Below, one piece after another: positions 34,237-48,300 of a stretch of 64,000 bases of DNA (the first letter of the stretch is position 1; every line of letters starts with the position of its first letter). A program made the translations under genes and the position numbers. The notes beneath the pieces are model-generated. The model was not told the origin of the DNA, did not search any database, and saw nothing but the letters and a program-made list of their open reading frames with translations. The DNA comes from Astropecten irregularis (taxonomy: Eukaryota; Echinodermata; Asteroidea; Paxillosida; Astropectinidae), in the NCBI GenBank assembly GCA_963971285.1, contig OZ020248.1:11842001-11906000 (forward strand), in the 5' to 3' direction.

Positions 34237-37200
34237 CTCCTTCAATACTGAGCCGATCAAGCTGAAAACTGCACAAAATGTAGCCCCAGATGTTCCCTAT
34301 AGGAAAATAGCGTATTCGTCACATTTCTATGGCATTTTCACGGCCAAAAGTTCAAGTATAGCACGACTTGTATCAGGTGAAATCAACCCGGTTGCCGTCA
34401 AAACACTGAAAAATAACTGTTTGACTAACATTTTTGTGCTAGAGTTGAAAATAACTCCTTTAATACTGAGCCGATCAAGCTAAAAACTGCACAAAATGTA
34501 GCCCCACATGTTCCTATACAGGAAAATAGCGTATTCGTCACATTTACAAGGCATTTTCATGGCCGAAAGTTCAAGTATAGCACGACTTGTATCAGGTGAA
34601 AACAACACAGTAGCCGTCAAAACACTGAAAAAGAACTGTTTGACAAACATTTTTGTGCTAGAGTTGGAATTAACTCCTTCAATACTGAGCCGATCAAGCT
34701 GAAAACTGCACAAAATGTAGCCCCAGATGTTCCCTACAGGAAAATAGCCTAGTTGTTACATTTCCAAGGCATTTACATGGCCAAAAGTTCAAGTAAAGCA
34801 CGACTTGTTCCAAGTGAAATCAACCCAGTAGCCGTCAAAACACTGTAAAATAACTGTTTGACTAACATTTTTGTGCTATAGAGTTGCAAATTACTCCTTC
34901 AATACTGAGCCGATCAAGCTGAAAACTGCACAAAATGTAGCCCAAGATGTTCCCTTCAGGAAAATAGCGTATTCGTCACATTTCCATGGCATTTTCACGG
35001 CCAAAATTTCAAGTATAGCACGACTTGTTCCATGTGAATTCAACCCGGTTGCCGTCAAAACACTGCAAAAGGACTGTTTGACTAACATTTTTGTGCTAGA
35101 GTTGCAAATAACTCCTTCAATACTGAGCCGATCAAGTTGAAAACTGCACAAAATGTAGCCCCAGATGTTCCCTACAGGATAGTAGCCTAGTTGTTACATT
35201 TCCAAGGCATTTATATGGCCAAAAGTTCAAGTAAAGCACGACTTGTTCCAAGTGAAATCAACCCAGTAGCCGTCAAAACACTGAAAAAGAACTGTTTGAC
35301 AAACATTTTTGTGCTAGAGTTGGAATTAACTCCTTCAATACTGAGCCGATCAAGCTGAAAACTGCACAAAATGTAGCCCCAGATGTTCCCTATAGAAAAA
35401 GAGCGTATTCGTCACATTTCCAAGCCATTTTCATAGCCGAAAGTTCAAGTATAGCACGACTTGTACCAAGTGAAATCAACCCGGTTGCCGTCAAAACACT
35501 GTATATAAAATAACTGTTTGACTAACATTTTTGTGCTAGAGTTGCAAATAACTCCTTCAATACTGAGCCGATAAAGTTGAAAACTGCACAAAATGTAACC
35601 CCAGATGTTCCATACAGGATAGTAGCCTAGTTGTTACATTTCCAAGGCATTTTCATGGCCAAAAGTTCAAGTATAGCACGACTTGTACCAAGTGAAACCA
35701 ACACAGTAGCCGTCAAAACACTGATAAAGAATTGTTTGACTAACATTTTTGTGCTAGAGTTGCAAACAAATCCTTCAATACTGAGCCGATCAAGCTAAAA
35801 ACTGCACAAAATGTAGCCCCAGATGTTCCCTACAGGATAGTAGCCTAGTTGTTACATTTCCAAGGCATTTTCATGGCCGAAAGTTCAAGTATAGCACGAC
35901 TTGTATCAGGTGAAATCAACCCGGTTGCCGTCAAAACACTGAAAAATAACTGTTTGACTAACATTTTTGTGCTAGAGTTGCAAATAACTCCTTCAATACT
36001 GAGCCGATCAAGTTGAAAACTGCACAAAATGTAGCCCCAGATGTTCCCTACAGGAAAGAAGCCTAGTTGTTAAATTTCCAAGGCATTTCCATGGCCGAAA
36101 GTTCAAGTATAGCACGACTTGTTCCATGTGAAATCAACACGGTTGCCGTCAAAACACTGCGAAAGAACTGTTTGACTAACATTTTTGTGCTAGAGTTGCA
36201 AATAACTCCTTGAATACTGAGCCGATCAAGCTGAAAACTGCACAAAATGTAGCCCCAGATGTTCCCTACAGGATAGTAGCCTAGTTGTTACATTTCCAAG
36301 GCATTTTCATGGCCGAAAGTTCAAGTATAGCACGACTTGTACCAAGTGAAACCAACCCAGTAGCCGTCAAAACACTGATAAAGAACTGTTTGACTAACAT
36401 TTTTGTGCTAGAGTTGAAAATAACTCCTTTAATACTGAGCCGATCAAGCTAAAAACTGCACAAAATGTAGCCCCACATGTTCCTATACAGGAAAATAGCG
36501 TATTCGTCACATTTACAAGGCATTTTCATGGCCGAAAGTTCAAGTATAGCACGACTTGTATCAGGTGAAAACAACACAGTAGCCGTCAAAACACTGAAAA
36601 AGAACTGTTTGACAAACATTTTTGTGCTAGAGTTGGAATTAACTCCTTCAATACTGAGCCGATCAAGCTGAAAACTGCCCAAAATGTAGCCCCAGATGTT
36701 CCCTACAGGAAAATAGCCTAGTTGTTACATTTCCAAGGCATTTACATGGCCAAAAGTTCAAGTAAAGCACGACTTGTTCCAAGTGAAATCAACCCAGTAG
36801 CCGTCAAAACACTGTATATAAAATAACTGTTTGACTAACATTTTTGTGCTATAGAGTTGCAAATTACTCCTTCAATACTGAGCCGATCAAGCTGAAAACT
36901 GCACAAAATGTAGCCCAAGATGTTCCCTACAGGAAAATAGCGTATTCGTCACATTTCCATGACATTTTCACGGCCAAAATTTCAAGTATAGCACGACTTG
37001 TTCCATGTGAATTCAACCCGGTTGCCGTCAAAACACTGCGAAAGAACTGTTTGACTAACATTTTTGTGCTAGAGTTGCAAATAACTCCTTCAATACTGAG
37101 CCGATCAAGTTGAAAACTGCACAAAATGTAGCCCCAGATGTTCCCTACAGGATAGTAGCCTAGTTGTTACATTTCCAAGGCATTTATATGGCCAAAAGTT

Positions 37201-40200
37201 CAAGTAAAGCACGACTTGTTCCAAGTGAAATCAACCCAGTAGCCGTCAAAACACTGAAAAAGAACTGTTTGACAAACATTTTTGTGCTAGAGTTGGAATT
37301 AACTCCTTCAATACTGAGCCGATCAAGCTGAAAACTGCACAAAATGTAGCCCCAGATGTTCCCTATAGAAAAAGAGCGTATTCGTCACATTTCCAAGCCA
37401 TTTTCATAGCCGAAAGTTCAAGTATAGCACGACTTGTACCAAGTGAAATCAACCCGGTTGCCGTCAAAACACTGTATATAAAATAACTGTTTGACTAACA
37501 TTTTTGTGCTAGAGTTGCAAATAACTCCTTCAATACTGAGCCGATAAAGTTGAAAACTGCACAAAATGTAACCCCAGATGTTCCATACAGGATAGTAGCC
37601 TAGTTGTTACATTTCCAAGGCATTTTCATGGCCAAAAGTTCAAATATAGCACGACTTGTACCAAGTGAAACCAACACAGTAGCCGTCAAAACACTGATAA
37701 AGAATTGTTTGACTAACATTTTTGTGCTAGAGTTGCAAACAAATCCTTCAATACTGAGCCGATCAAGCTAAAAACTGCACAAAATGTAGCCCCAGATGTT
37801 CCCTACAGGATAGTAGCCTAGTTGTTACATTTCCAAGGCATTTTCATGGCCGAAAGTTCAAGTATAGCACGACTTGTATCAGGTGAAATCAACCCGGTTG
37901 CCGTCAAAACACTGAAAAATAACTGTTTGACTAACATTTTTGTGCTAGAGTTGCAAATAACTCCTTCAATACTGAGCCGATCAAGTTGAAAACTGCACAA
38001 AATGTAGCCCCAGATGTTCCCTACAGGAAAGAAGCCTAGTTGTTAAATTTCCAAGGCATTTCCATGGCCGAAAGTTCAAGTATAGCACGACTTGTTCCAT
38101 GTGAAATCAACACGGTTGCCGTCAAAACACTGCGAAAGAACTGTTTGACTAACATTTTTGTGCTAGAGTTGCAAATAACTCCTTGAATACTGAGCCGATC
38201 AAGCTGAAAACTGCACAAAATGTAGCCCCAGATGTTCCCTACAGGATAGTAGCCTAGTTGTTACATTTCCAAGGCATTTTCATGGCCGAAAGTTCAAGTA
38301 TAGCACGACTTGTACCAAGTGAAACCAACCCAGTAGCCGTCAAAACACTGATAAAGAACTGTTTGACTAACATTTTTGTGCTAGAGTTGAAAATAACTCC
38401 TTTAATACTGAGCCGATCAAGCTAAAAACTGCACAAAATGTAGCCCCACATGTTCCTATACAGGAAAATAGCGTATTCGTCACATTTACAAGGCATTTTC
38501 ATGGCCGAAAGTTCAAGTATAGCACGACTTGTATCAGGTGAAAACAACACAGTAGCCGTCAAAACACTGAAAAAGAACTGTTTGACAAACATTTTTGTGC
38601 TAGAGTTGGAATTAACTCCTTCAATACTGAGCCGATCAAGCTGAAAACTGCACAAAATGTAGCCCCAGATGTTCCCTACAGGAAAATAGCCTAGTTGTTA
38701 CATTTCCAAGGCATTTACATGGCCAAAAGTTCAAGTAAAGCACGACTTGTTCCAAGTGAAATCAACCCAGTAGCCGTCAAAACACTGTAAAATAACTGTT
38801 TGACTAACATTTTTGTGCTATAGAGTTGCAAATTACTCCTTCAATACTGAGCCGATCAAGCTGAAAACTGCACAAAATGTAGCCCAAGATGTTCCCTACA
38901 GGAAAATAGCGTATTCGTCACATTTCCATGGCATTTTCACGGCCAAAATTTCAAGTATAGCACGACTTGTTCCATGTGAATTCAACCCGGTTGCCGTCAA
39001 AACACTGCGAAAGAACTGTTTGACTAACATTTTTGTGCTAGAGTTGCAAATAACTCCTTCAATACTGAGCCGATCAAGTTGAAAACTGCACAAAATGTAG
39101 CCCCAGATGTTCCCTACAGGAAAGAAGCCTAGTTGTTAAATTTCCAAGGCATTTCCATGGCCGAAAGTTCAAGTAAAGCACGACTTGTTCCAAGTGAAAT
39201 CAACCCAGTAGCCGTCAAAACACTGAAAAAGAACTGTTTGACAAACATTTTTGTGCTAGAGTTGGAATTAACTCCTTCAATACTGAGCCGATCAAGCTGA
39301 AAACAGCACAAAATGTAGCCCCAGATGTTCCCTATAGAAAAAGAGCGTATTCGTCACATTTCCAAGCCATTTTCATAGCCGAAAGTTCAAGTATAGCACG
39401 ACTTGTACCAAGTGAAATCAACCCGGATGCCGTCAAAACACTGTATATAAAATAACTGTTTGACTAACATTTTTGTGCTAGAGTTGCAAATAACTCCTTC
39501 AATACTGAGCCGATAAAGTTGAAAACTGCACAAAATGTAACCCCAGATGTTCCATACAGGATAGTAGCCTAGTTGTTACATTTCCAAGGCATTTTCATGG
39601 CCAAAAGTTCAAGTATAGCACGACTTGTACCAAGTGAAACCAACACAGTAGCCGTCAAAACACTGATAAAGAATTGTTTGACTAACATTTTTGTGCTAGA
39701 GTTGCAAACAAATCCTTCAATACTGAGCCGATCAAGCTAAAAACTGCACAAAATGTAGCCCCAGATGTTCCCTACAGGATAGTAGCCTAGTTGTTACATT
39801 TCCAAGGCATTTTCATGGCCGAAAGTTCAAGTATAGCACGACTTGTACCAAGTGAAAACAACCAAGTAGCCGTCAAAACACTGATGAAGAATTGTTTGAC
39901 TAACATTTTTGTGCTAGAGTTGCAAATAACTCCTTCAACATTGAGCCGATCAAGCTGAAAACTGCACAAAATGTAGCCCCAGATGTTCCCTACAGGAAAA
40001 TAGCCTAGTTGTTACATTTCCAAGGCATTTACATGGCCAAAAGTTCAAGTAAAGCACGACTTGTTCCAAGTGAAATCAACAAAGTAGCCGTCAAAACACT
40101 GTAAAATAACTGTTTGACTAACATTTTTGTGCTATAGAGTTGCAAATTACTCCTTCAATACTGAGCCGATCAAGCTGAAAACTGCACAAAATGTAGCCCC

Positions 40201-43200
40201 AGATGTTCCCTAGAGGAAAATAGCATATTCGTCACATTTCCATGGCATTTTCACGGCCAAAAGTTCAAGTATAGCACGACTTGTACCAAGTGAAACCAAC
40301 ACAGTAGCCGTCAAAACACTGATAAAGAATTGTTTGACTAACATTTTTGTGCTAGAGTTGCAAACAAATCCTTCAATACTGAGCCGATCAAGCTAAAAAC
40401 TGCACAAAATGTAGCCCCAGATGTTCCCTACAGGATAGTAGCCTAGTTGTTACATTTCCAAGGCATTTTCATGGCCGAAAGTTCAAGTATAGCACGACTT
40501 GTATCAGGTGAAATCAACCCGGTTGCCGTCAAAACACTGAAAAATAACTGTTTGACTAACATTTTTGTGCTAGAGTTGCAAATAACTCCTTCAATACTGA
40601 GCCGATCAAGTTGAAAATTGCACAAAATGTAGCCCCAGATGTTCCCTACAGGAAAGAAGCCTAGTTGTTAAATTTCCAAGGCATTTCCATGGCCGAAAGT
40701 TCAAGTATAGCACGACTTGTTCCATGTGAAATCAACACGGTTGCCGTCAAAACACTGCGAAAGAACTGTTTGACTAACATTTTTGTGCTAGAGTTGCAAA
40801 TAACTCCTTGAATACTGAGCCGATCAAGCTGAAAACTGCACAAAATGTAGCCCCAGATGTTCCCTACAGGATAGTAGCCTAGTTGTTACATTTCCAAGGC
40901 ATTTTCATGGCCGAAAGTTCAAGTATAGCACGACTTGTACCAAGTGAAACCAACCCAGTAGCCGTCAAAACACTGATAAAGAACTGTTTGACTAACATTT
41001 TTGTGCTAGAGTTGAAAATAACTCCTTTAATACTGAGCCGATCAAGCTAAAAACTGCACAAAATGTAGCCCCACATGTTCCTATAAAGGAAAATAGCGTA
41101 TTCGTCACATTTACAAGGCATTTTCATGGCCGAAAGTTCAAGTATAGCACGACTTGTATCAGGTGAAAACAACACAGTAGCCGTCAAAACACTGAAAAAG
41201 AACTGTTTGACAAACATTTTTGTGCTAGAGTTGGAATTAACTCCTTCAATACTGAGCCGATCAAGCTGAAAACTGCACAAAATGTAGCCCCAGATGTTCC
41301 CTACAGGAAAATAGCCTAGTTGTTACATTTCCAAGGCATTTACATGGCCAAAAGTTCAAGTAAAGCACGACTTGTTCCAAGTGAAATCAACCCAGTAGCC
41401 GTCAAAACACTGTAAAATAACTGTTTGACTAACATTTTTGTGCTATAGAGTTGCAAATTACTCCTTCAATACTGAGCCGATCAAGCTGAAAACTGCACAA
41501 AATGTAGCCCAAGATGTTCCCTTCAGGAAAATAGCGTATTCGTCACATTTCCATGGCATTTTCACGGCCAAAATTTCAAGTATAGCACGACTTGTTCCAT
41601 GTGAATTCAACCCGGTTGCCGTCAAAACACTGCGAAAGGACTGTTTGACTAACATTTTTGTGCTAGAGTTGCAAATAACTCCTTCAATACTGAGCCGATC
41701 AAGTTGAAAACTGCACAAAATGTAGCCCCAGATGTTCCCTACAGGATAGTAGCCTAGTTGTTACATTTCCAAGGCATTTATATGGCCAAAAGTTCAAGTA
41801 AAGCACGACTTGTTCCAAGTGAAATCAACCCAGTAGCCGTCAAAACACTGAAAAAGAACTGTTTGACAAACATTTTTGTGCTAGAGTTGGAATTAACTCC
41901 TTCAATACTGAGCCGATCAAGCTGAAAACTGCACAAAATGTAGCCCCAGATGTTCCCTATAGAAAAAGAGCGTATTCGTCACATTTCCAAGCCATTTTCA
42001 TAGCCGAAAGTTCAAGTATAGCACGACTTGTACCAAGTGAAATCAACCCGGTTGCCGTCAAAACACTGTATATAAAATAACTGTTTGACTAACATTTTTG
42101 TGCTAGAGTTGCAAATAACTCCTTCAATACTGAGCCGATAAAGTTGAAAACTGCACAAAATGTAACCCCAGATGTTCCATACAGGATAGTAGCCTAGTTG
42201 TTACATTTCCAAGGCATTTTCATGGCCAAAAGTTCAAATATAGCACGACTTGTACCAAGTGAAACCAACACAGTAGCCGTCAAAACACTGATAAAGAATT
42301 GTTTGACTAACATTTTTGTGCTAGAGTTGCAAACAAATCCTTCAATACTGAGCCGATCAAGCTAAAAACTGCACAAAATGTAGCCCCAGATGTTCCCTAC
42401 AGGATAGTAGCCTAGTTGTTACATTTCCAAGGCATTTTCATGGCCGAAAGTTCAAGTATAGCACGACTTGTATCAGGTGAAATCAACCCGGTTGCCGTCA
42501 AAACACTGAAAAATAACTGTTTGACTAACATTTTTGTGCTAGAGTTGCAAATAACTCCTTCAATACTGAGCCGATCAAGTTGAAAACTGCACAAAATGTA
42601 GCCCCAGATGTTCCCTACAGGAAAGAAGCCTAGTTGTTAAATTTCCAAGGCATTTCCATGGCCGAAAGTTCAAGTATAGCACGACTTGTTCCATGTGAAA
42701 TCAACACGGTTGCCGTCAAAACACTGCGAAAGAACTGTTTGACTAACATTTTTGTGCTAGAGTTGCAAATAACTCCTTGAATACTGAGCCGATCAAGCTG
42801 AAAACTGCACAAAATGTAGCCCCAGATGTTCCCTACAGGATAGTAGCCTAGTTGTTACATTTCCAAGGCATTTTCATGGCCGAAAGTTCAAGTATAGCAC
42901 GACTTGTACCAAGTGAAACCAACCCAGTAGCCGTCAAAACACTGATAAAGAACTGTTTGACTCACATTTTTGTGCTAGAGTTGAAAATAACTCCTTTAAT
43001 ACTGAGCCGATCAAGCTAAAAACTGCACAAAATGTAGCCCCACATGTTCCTATACAGGAAAATAGCGTATTCGTCACATTTACAAGGCATTTTCATGGCC
43101 GAAAGTTCAAGTATAGCACGACTTGTATCAGGTGAAAACAACACAGTAGCCGTCAAAACACTGAAAAAGAACTGTTTGACAAACATTTTTGTGCTAGAGT

Positions 43201-43426
43201 TGGAATTAACTCCTTCAATACTGAGCCGATCAAGCTGAAAACTGCCCAAAATGTAGCCCCAGATGTTCCCTACAGGAAAATAGCCTAGTTGTTACATTTC
43301 CAAGGCATTTACATGGCCAAAAGTTCAAGTAAAGCACGACTTGTTCCAAGTGAAATCAACCCAGTAGCCGTCAAAACACTGTAAAATAACTGTTTGACTA
43401 ACATTTTTGTGCTATAGAGTTGCAAA
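34237..43426. repeat. Large higher-order segment, copy 2
   Basis: This is the partner of 23297-32486. The rare-variant monomers reappear in the same order at +10,940 bp (for example 34948, 41521, 41081, 40209 and 36677). Near the distal end the copy carries changes not in copy 1, such as CTCACATTTTTG at about 42961 and GCCCAAAATG near 43244. The latter matches the block at 36449 better than the 32 kb region, so a switch of template lies between about 42400 and 43250. Confidence 0.8.
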
Positions 43427-45375
43427 TTACTCCTTCAATACTGAGCCGATCAAGCTGAAAACTGCACAAAATGTAGCCCAAGATGTTCCCTACAGGAAAA
43501 TAGCGTATTCGTCACATTTCCATGACATTTTCACGGCCAAAATTTCAAGTATAGCACGACTTGTTCCATGTGAATTCAACCCGGTTGCCGTCAAAACACT
43601 GCGAAAGAACTGTTTGACTAACATTTTTGTGCTAGAGTTGCAAATAACTCCTTCAATACTGAGCCGATCAAGTTGAAAACTGCACAAAATGTAGCCCCAG
43701 ATGTTCCCTACAGGATAGTAGCCTAGTTGTTACATTTCCAAGGCATTTATATGGCCAAAAGTTCAAGTAAAGCACGACTTGTTCCAAGTGAAATCAACCC
43801 AGTAGCCGTCAAAACACTGAAAAAGAACTGTTTGACAAACATTTTTGTGCTAGAGTTGGAATTAACTCCTTCAATACTGAGCCGATCAAGCTGAAAACTG
43901 CACAAAATGTAGCCCCAGATGTTCCCTATAGAAAAAGAGCGTATTCGTCACATTTCCAAGCCATTTTCATAGCCGAAAGTTCAAGTATAGCACGACTTGT
44001 ACCAAGTGAAATCAACCCGGTTGCCGTCAAAACACTGTATATAAAATAACTGTTTGACTAACATTTTTGTGCTAGAGTTGCAAATAACTCCTTCAATACT
44101 GAGCCGATAAAGTTGAAAACTGCACAAAATGTAACCCCAGATGTTCCATACAGGATAGTAGCCTAGTTGTTACATTTCCAAGGCATTTTCATGGCCAAAA
44201 GTTCAAATATAGCACGACTTGTACCAAGTGAAACCAACACAGTAGCCGTCAAAACACTGATAAAGAATTGTTTGACTAACATTTTTGTGCTAGAGTTGCA
44301 AACAAATCCTTCAATACTGAGCCGATCAAGCTAAAAACTGCACAAAATGTAGCCCCAGATGTTCCCTACAGGATAGTAGCCTAGTTGTTACATTTCCAAG
44401 GCATTTTCATGGCCGAAAGTTCAAGTATAGCACGACTTGTATCAGGTGAAATCAACCCGGTTGCCGTCAAAACACTGAAAAATAACTGTTTGACTAACAT
44501 TTTTGTGCTAGAGTTGCAAATAACTCCTTCAATACTGAGCCGATCAAGTTGAAAACTGCACAAAATGTAGCCCCAGATGTTCCCTACAGGAAAGAAGCCT
44601 AGTTGTTAAATTTCCAAGGCATTTCCATGGCCGAAAGTTCAAGTATAGCACGACTTGTTCCATGTGAAATCAACACGGTTGCCGTCAAAACACTGCGAAA
44701 GAACTGTTTGACTAACATTTTTGTGCTAGAGTTGCAAATAACTCCTTGAATACTGAGCCGATCAAGCTGAAAACTGCACAAAATGTAGCCCCAGATGTTC
44801 CCTACAGGATAGTAGCCTAGTTGTTACATTTCCAAGGCATTTTCATGGCCGAAAGTTCAAGTATAGCACGACTTGTACCAAGTGAAACCAACCCAGTAGC
44901 CGTCAAAACACTGATAAAGAACTGTTTGACTAACATTTTTGTGCTAGAGTTGAAAATAACTCCTTTAATACTGAGCCGATCAAGCTAAAAACTGCACAAA
45001 ATGTAGCCCCACATGTTCCTATACAGGAAAATAGCGTATTCGTCACATTTACAAGGCATTTTCATGGCCGAAAGTTCAAGTATAGCACGACTTGTATCAG
45101 GTGAAAACAACACAGTAGCCGTCAAAACACTGAAAAAGAACTGTTTGACAAACATTTTTGTGCTAGAGTTGGAATTAACTCCTTCAATACTGAGCCGATC
45201 AAGCTGAAAACTGCACAAAATGTAGCCCCAGATGTTCCCTACAGGAAAATAGCCTAGTTGTTACATTTCCAAGGCATTTACATGGCCAAAAGTTCAAGTA
45301 AAGCACGACTTGTTCCAAGTGAAATCAACCCAGTAGCCGTCAAAACACTGTAAAATAACTGTTTGACTAACATTT
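43016..45375. repeat. Additional copy of an about 9-monomer block
   Basis: From about 43016 to 45375 the sequence follows 36449-38812 (offset 6563-6567 bp) and, before that, 25509-27872. The four-base change in offset comes from GTATATAAAA at about 36813 against GTAAAA at about 43380. After 45376 the array resumes the order seen from 32467, at an offset of 12,909 bp, up to about 47174. The net effect is one extra block of about 1969 bp compared with the first large segment. Confidence 0.75.
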
Positions 45376-48300
45376 TTGTGCTATAGAGTTGCAAATAACT
45401 CCTTGAATACTGAGCCGATCAAGCTGAAAACTGCACAAAATGTAGCCCCAGATGTTCCCTACAGGATAGTAGCCTAGTTGTTACATTTCCAAGGCATTTT
45501 CATGGCCGAAAGTTCAAGTATAGCACGACTTGTACCAAGTGAAACCAACCCAGTAGCCGTCAAAACACTGATAAAGAACTGTTTGACTAACATTTTTGTG
45601 CTAGAGTTGAAAATAACTCCTTTAATACTGAGCCGATCAAGCTAAAAACTGCACAAAATGTAGCCCCACATGTTCCTATACAGGAAAATAGCGTATTCGT
45701 CACATTTACAAGGCATTTTCATGGCCGAAAGTTCAAGTATAGCACGACTTGTATCAGGTGAAAACAACACAGTAGCCGTCAAAACACTGAAAAAGAACTG
45801 TTTGACAAACATTTTTGTGCTAGAGTTGGAATTAACTCCTTCAATACTGAGCCGATCAAGCTGAAAACTGCACAAAATGTAGCCCCAGATGTTCCCTACA
45901 GGAAAATAGCCTAGTTGTTACATTTCCAAGGCATTTACATGGCCAAAAGTTCAAGTAAAGCACGACTTGTTCCAAGTGAAATCAACCCAGTAGCCGTCAA
46001 AACACTGTAAAATAACTGTTTGACTAACATTTTTGTGCTATAGAGTTGCAAATTACTCCTTCAATACTGAGCCGATCAAGCTGAAAACTGCACAAAATGT
46101 AGCCCAAGATGTTCCCTACAGGAAAATAGCGTATTCGTCACATTTCCATGGCATTTTCACGGCCAAAATTTCAAGTATAGCACGACTTGTTCCATGTGAA
46201 TTCAACCCGGTTGCCGTCAAAACACTGCGAAAGAACTGTTTGACTAACATTTTTGTGCTAGAGTTGCAAATAACTCCTTCAATACTGAGCCGATCAAGTT
46301 GAAAACTGCACAAAATGTAGCCCCAGATGTTCCCTACAGGAAAGAAGCCTAGTTGTTAAATTTCCAAGGCATTTCCATGGCCGAAAGTTCAAGTAAAGCA
46401 CGACTTGTTCCAAGTGAAATCAACCCAGTAGCCGTCAAAACACTGAAAAAGAACTGTTTGACAAACATTTTTGTGCTAGAGTTGGAATTAACTCCTTCAA
46501 TACTGAGCCGATCAAGCTGAAAACAGCACAAAATGTAGCCCCAGATGTTCCCTATAGAAAAAGAGCGTATTCGTCACATTTCCAAGCCATTTTCATAGCC
46601 GAAAGTTCAAGTATAGCACGACTTGTACCAAGTGAAACCAACACAGTAGCCGTCAAAACACTGATAAAGAATTGTTTGACTAACATTTTTGTGCTAGAGT
46701 TGCAAACAAATCCTTCAATACTGAGCCGATCAAGCTAAAAACTGCACAAAATGTAGCCCCAGATGTTCCCTACAGGATAGTAGCCTAGTTGTTACATTTC
46801 CAAGGCATTTTCATGGCCGAAAGTTCAAGTATAGCACGACTTGTACCAAGTGAAAACAACCAAGTAGCCGTCAAAACACTGATGAAGAATTGTTTGACTA
46901 ACATTTTTGTGCTAGAGTTGCAAATAACTCCTTCAACATTGAGCCGATCAAGCTGAAAACTGCACAAAATGTAGCCCCAGATGTTCCCTACAGGAAAATA
47001 GCCTAGTTGTTACATTTCCAAGGCATTTACATGGCCAAAAGTTCAAGTAAAGCACGACTTGTTCCAAGTGAAATCAACCCAGTAGCCGTCAAAACACTGA
47101 AAAAGAACTGTTTGACAAACATTTTTGTGCTAGAGTTGGAATTAACTCCTTCAATACTGAGCCGATCAAGCTGAAAACAGCACAAAATGTAGCCCCAGAT
47201 GTTCCCTATAGAAAAAGAGCGTATTCGTCACATTTCCAAGCCATTTTCATAGCCGAAAGTTCAAGTATAGCACGACTTGTACCAAGTGAAACCAACACAG
47301 TAGCCGTCAAAACACTGATAAAGAATTGTTTGACTAACATTTTTGTGCTAGAGTTGCAAACAAATCCTTCAATACTGAGCCGATCAAGCTAAAAACTGCA
47401 CAAAATGTAGCCCCAGATGTTCCCTACAGGATAGTAGCCTAGTTGTTACATTTCCAAGGCATTTTCATGGCCGAAAGTTCAAGTATAGCACGACTTGTAC
47501 CAAGTGAAAACAACCAAGTAGCCGTCAAAACACTGATGAAGAATTGTTTGACTAACATTTTTGTGCTAGAGTTGCAAATAACTCCTTCAACATTGAGCCG
47601 ATCAAGCTGAAAACTGCACAAAATGTAGCCCCAGATGTTCCCTACAGGAAAATAGCCTAGTTGTTACATTTCCAAGGCATTTACATGGCCAAAAGTTCAA
47701 GTAAAGCACGACTTGTTCCAAGTGAAATCAACAAAGTAGCCGTCAAAACACTGTAAAATAACTGTTTGACTAACATTTTTGTGCTATAGAGTTGCAAATT
47801 ACTCCTTCAATACTGAGCCGATCAAGCTGAAAACTGCACAAAATGTAGCCCCAGATGTTCCCTAGAGGAAAATAGCATATTCGTCACATTTCCATGGCAT
47901 TTTCACAGCCAAAAGTTCAAGTATAGCACGACTTGTACCAAGTGAAACCAACACAGTAGCCGTCAAAACACTGATAAAGAATTGTTTGACTAACATTTTT
48001 GTGCTAGAGTTGCAAACAAATCCTTCAATACTGAGCCGATCAAGCTAAAAACTGCACAAAATGTAGCCCCAGATGTTCCCTACAGGATAGTAGCCTAGTT
48101 GTTACATTTCCAAGGCATTTTCATGGCCGAAAGTTCAAGTATAGCACGACTTGTATCAGGTGAAATCAACCCGGTTGCCGTCAAAACACTGAAAAATAAC
48201 TGTTTGACTAACATTTTTGTGCTAGAGTTGCAAATAACTCCTTCAATACTGAGCCGATCAAGTTGAAAATTGCACAAAATGTAGCCCAAGATGTTCCCTA

